DNA of 64,000 nt from Aquabacterium sp. Lineage in GTDB: Bacteria > Pseudomonadota > Gammaproteobacteria > Burkholderiales > Burkholderiaceae_C. This document shows, piece by piece, positions 63,190 to 64,000 of this stretch; within the stretch, counting starts at the first letter, position 1; each line of letters begins with the position of its first letter. Made by a program: the position numbers and the translations under genes. The stretch lies in NCBI RefSeq assembly GCF_016195855.1, contig NZ_JACPYU010000016.1, positions 186,001 to 250,000 of the forward strand, read 5' to 3'. The notes below the pieces were generated by a model, which was given only the letters and a program-made list of their open reading frames with translations, made no database searches and was not told where the DNA came from.

Positions 63190-63612
63190 TCAGACCAGAT
63201 TGAGGGTGACCTGGATGTTGCCTCGGGTGGCGTTGGAGTAGGGGCACACCTGGTGGGCGGCATCGATCAGTGCCTGCGCTTCACCCCGGTCCATACCAGG
63301 AAGGCTGACGTTGAGGGTCACTTCGATGCCGAAGCCTGCAGGAATGGGGCCGATGCCGACTTCTGACGCGATCTGGGTGCCGGCAGGCAGGAACTTCTTG
63401 GATTGCGCTGCGACGTGACCCATGGCGCCGATGAAACAGGCGGCGTAGCCCGCGGCAAAGAGTTGCTCGGGGTTGGTGCCTTCGCCATTGCCGCCCAGTT
63501 CCTTGGGGCGAGCGAGGGCAACGGAGAGCTTGTTGTCCGAACTCACGGCACGGCCGTCGCGGCCCCCGGTGGCGGTTGCGTGAGCGGTGTAGAGAACTTT
63601 GTCGAGCGCCAT
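63190..63612 (-). CDS. ohr: Organic hydroperoxide resistance protein Ohr
   Basis: A 140-residue Cys-based peroxidase that reduces organic hydroperoxides. The catalytic pair is C59 (AAGYAACFIGAM) and C123 (HQVCPYSNATRGN), and DGRAVSSDNKLSVALARPKELGG is the usual N-terminal strand. The upstream region holds a perfect 13-bp inverted repeat of OhrR-operator type. The ohrR gene lies just upstream on the same strand. Confidence 0.95.
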   Translation of the reverse strand: MALDKVLYTAHATATGGRDGRAVSSDNKLSVALARPKELGGNGEGTNPEQLFAAGYAACFIGAMGHVAAQSKKFLPAGTQIASEVGIGPIPAGFGIEVTLNVSLPGMDRGEAQALIDAAHQVCPYSNATRGNIQVTLNLV

Positions 63613-63641
63613 GATCTTGCCTTTCCAGATTCATTGAATGA

Positions 63642-63654
63642 ACAATTGAATTGT
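63642..63654 (-). promoter_or_regulatory. Candidate OhrR operator upstream of ohr
   Basis: ACAATTGAATTGT is a perfect inverted repeat about a central base, 30 bases before the ohr start. It fits the ACAATT-AATTGT form of OhrR boxes. On the minus strand TTGCAC directly precedes it and could be the -35 element, so OhrR binding would block transcription. Confidence 0.7.
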
Positions 63655-63710
63655 GTGCAATTTAAAAAGCGCCTGCCAGCGCTGTAGAAAAAGTCCTGGC
63701 GACGCCGGGG

Positions 63711-64000
63711 TTAATGGGGCGGCGCGTCCGGCATCAGGCGCGCACGCAGAGCGTGCAGTTGCACGCGCAGTGCGGCAATCTCCTGGCCGTCCAGTTGCAA
63801 CTGGCAGGCCATGTTCACGGGCACGGCAGACGCGCGCTGCTTGAGTTCGCTGCCAGCCAGGCTCAATGTCACACGCACGCGCCGTTCATCGAGCGTGTCC
63901 CGATGTCGTGTCAGCAGGCCCTGGGTTTCCAGCCGCTTGAGCAGGGGTGTCAAGGTGCCCGAATCCAGATGCAGCGCATGCCCGAGTTCATTGACGGTGC
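63711..64000 (-). CDS. ohrR: MarR-family regulator OhrR (5' end beyond the window)
   Basis: The C-terminal 95 residues of a MarR-family repressor; the N-terminus with the peroxide-sensing Cys lies past base 64000. The winged-helix DNA-binding part is visible as VNELGHALHLDSGTLTPLLKRLETQGLLTRHRDTLDERRVRVTLS, very close to OhrR. It sits upstream of ohr with 98 bases between, in the classic ohrR-ohr arrangement, and probably represses it until oxidised by organic peroxide. Confidence 0.88.
   Translation of the reverse strand, partial: TVNELGHALHLDSGTLTPLLKRLETQGLLTRHRDTLDERRVRVTLSLAGSELKQRASAVPVNMACQLQLDGQEIAALRVQLHALRARLMPDAPPH

Overview
The window is a gene-dense, GC-rich bacterial chromosome segment. 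It carries about 60 protein genes, almost all of them recognisable housekeeping or metabolic genes. Gene content and order (pyrG-kdsA-eno-ftsB, dnaX-ybaB-recR, rpsU-yqeY, suhB/trmJ/cysE, pmbA/darP/mog, TRAP transporters) point to a betaproteobacterium of the order Burkholderiales, close to Comamonadaceae or the Aquabacterium/Leptothrix group; this is inferred from memory of synteny, not from a search. I see no rRNA, tRNA or CRISPR array.

Layout. 0-9 kb: a yciV-like PHP phosphatase and yciO, a membrane-anchored glutaredoxin, plsY, a PerM-type permease, and a tightly coupled hda-HAD-pcnB-folK run. 9-14 kb: rpsU, yqeY, a DUF442 protein and a three-part TRAP transporter (dctQ and dctM on +, dctP on - further on). 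14-17 kb: pmbA, darP, mog. 17-21 kb: a LysR regulator divergent from an acyl-CoA dehydrogenase / phosphotransferase / SDR operon. 21-25.5 kb: an acyltransferase, cysE, trmJ, suhB.

25.6-32.4 kb is the accessory region and the most interesting part. A 6.8-kb integrated element sits inside the 5' end of mutS. An 18-bp direct repeat marks its two ends: one copy lies in a decapitated mutS start (MDFSAHTPMMQ followed by a stop) next to suhB, the other inside the working mutS gene. The element supplies a new mutS start codon and 17 replacement N-terminal residues. It encodes a P4-type tyrosine integrase beside the right end, an AlpA-like small DNA-binding protein, and a large NACHT-like NTPase that resembles a defence protein and whose C-terminus is fused to an acyl-CoA dehydrogenase fragment. 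It also holds an IS1182-type transposase fragment and a dead relic of a second tyrosine recombinase. Repeated AAAACCTATAC-like motifs near both ends are candidate integrase arm sites.

32-64 kb: mutS translationally coupled to an Anbu proteasome-like protease; a fatty-acid desaturase / ferredoxin reductase / acyltransferase / MFS operon; pyrG, kdsA, eno, ftsB; pnuC with a NadR-like kinase; truC; hslO; a gamma-carbonic-anhydrase-like protein; a peroxiredoxin with yaaA; a prolyl-4-hydroxylase-like enzyme; rhlE; dnaX-ybaB-recR; mltD; gloB divergent from a methyltransferase; rnhA; a moaA-mobA-GNAT operon; an NlpC/P60 peptidase; and ohr with the start of its regulator ohrR, cut by the window edge. 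Starts were adjusted by hand wherever the longest open frame ran upstream of the conserved N-terminus.
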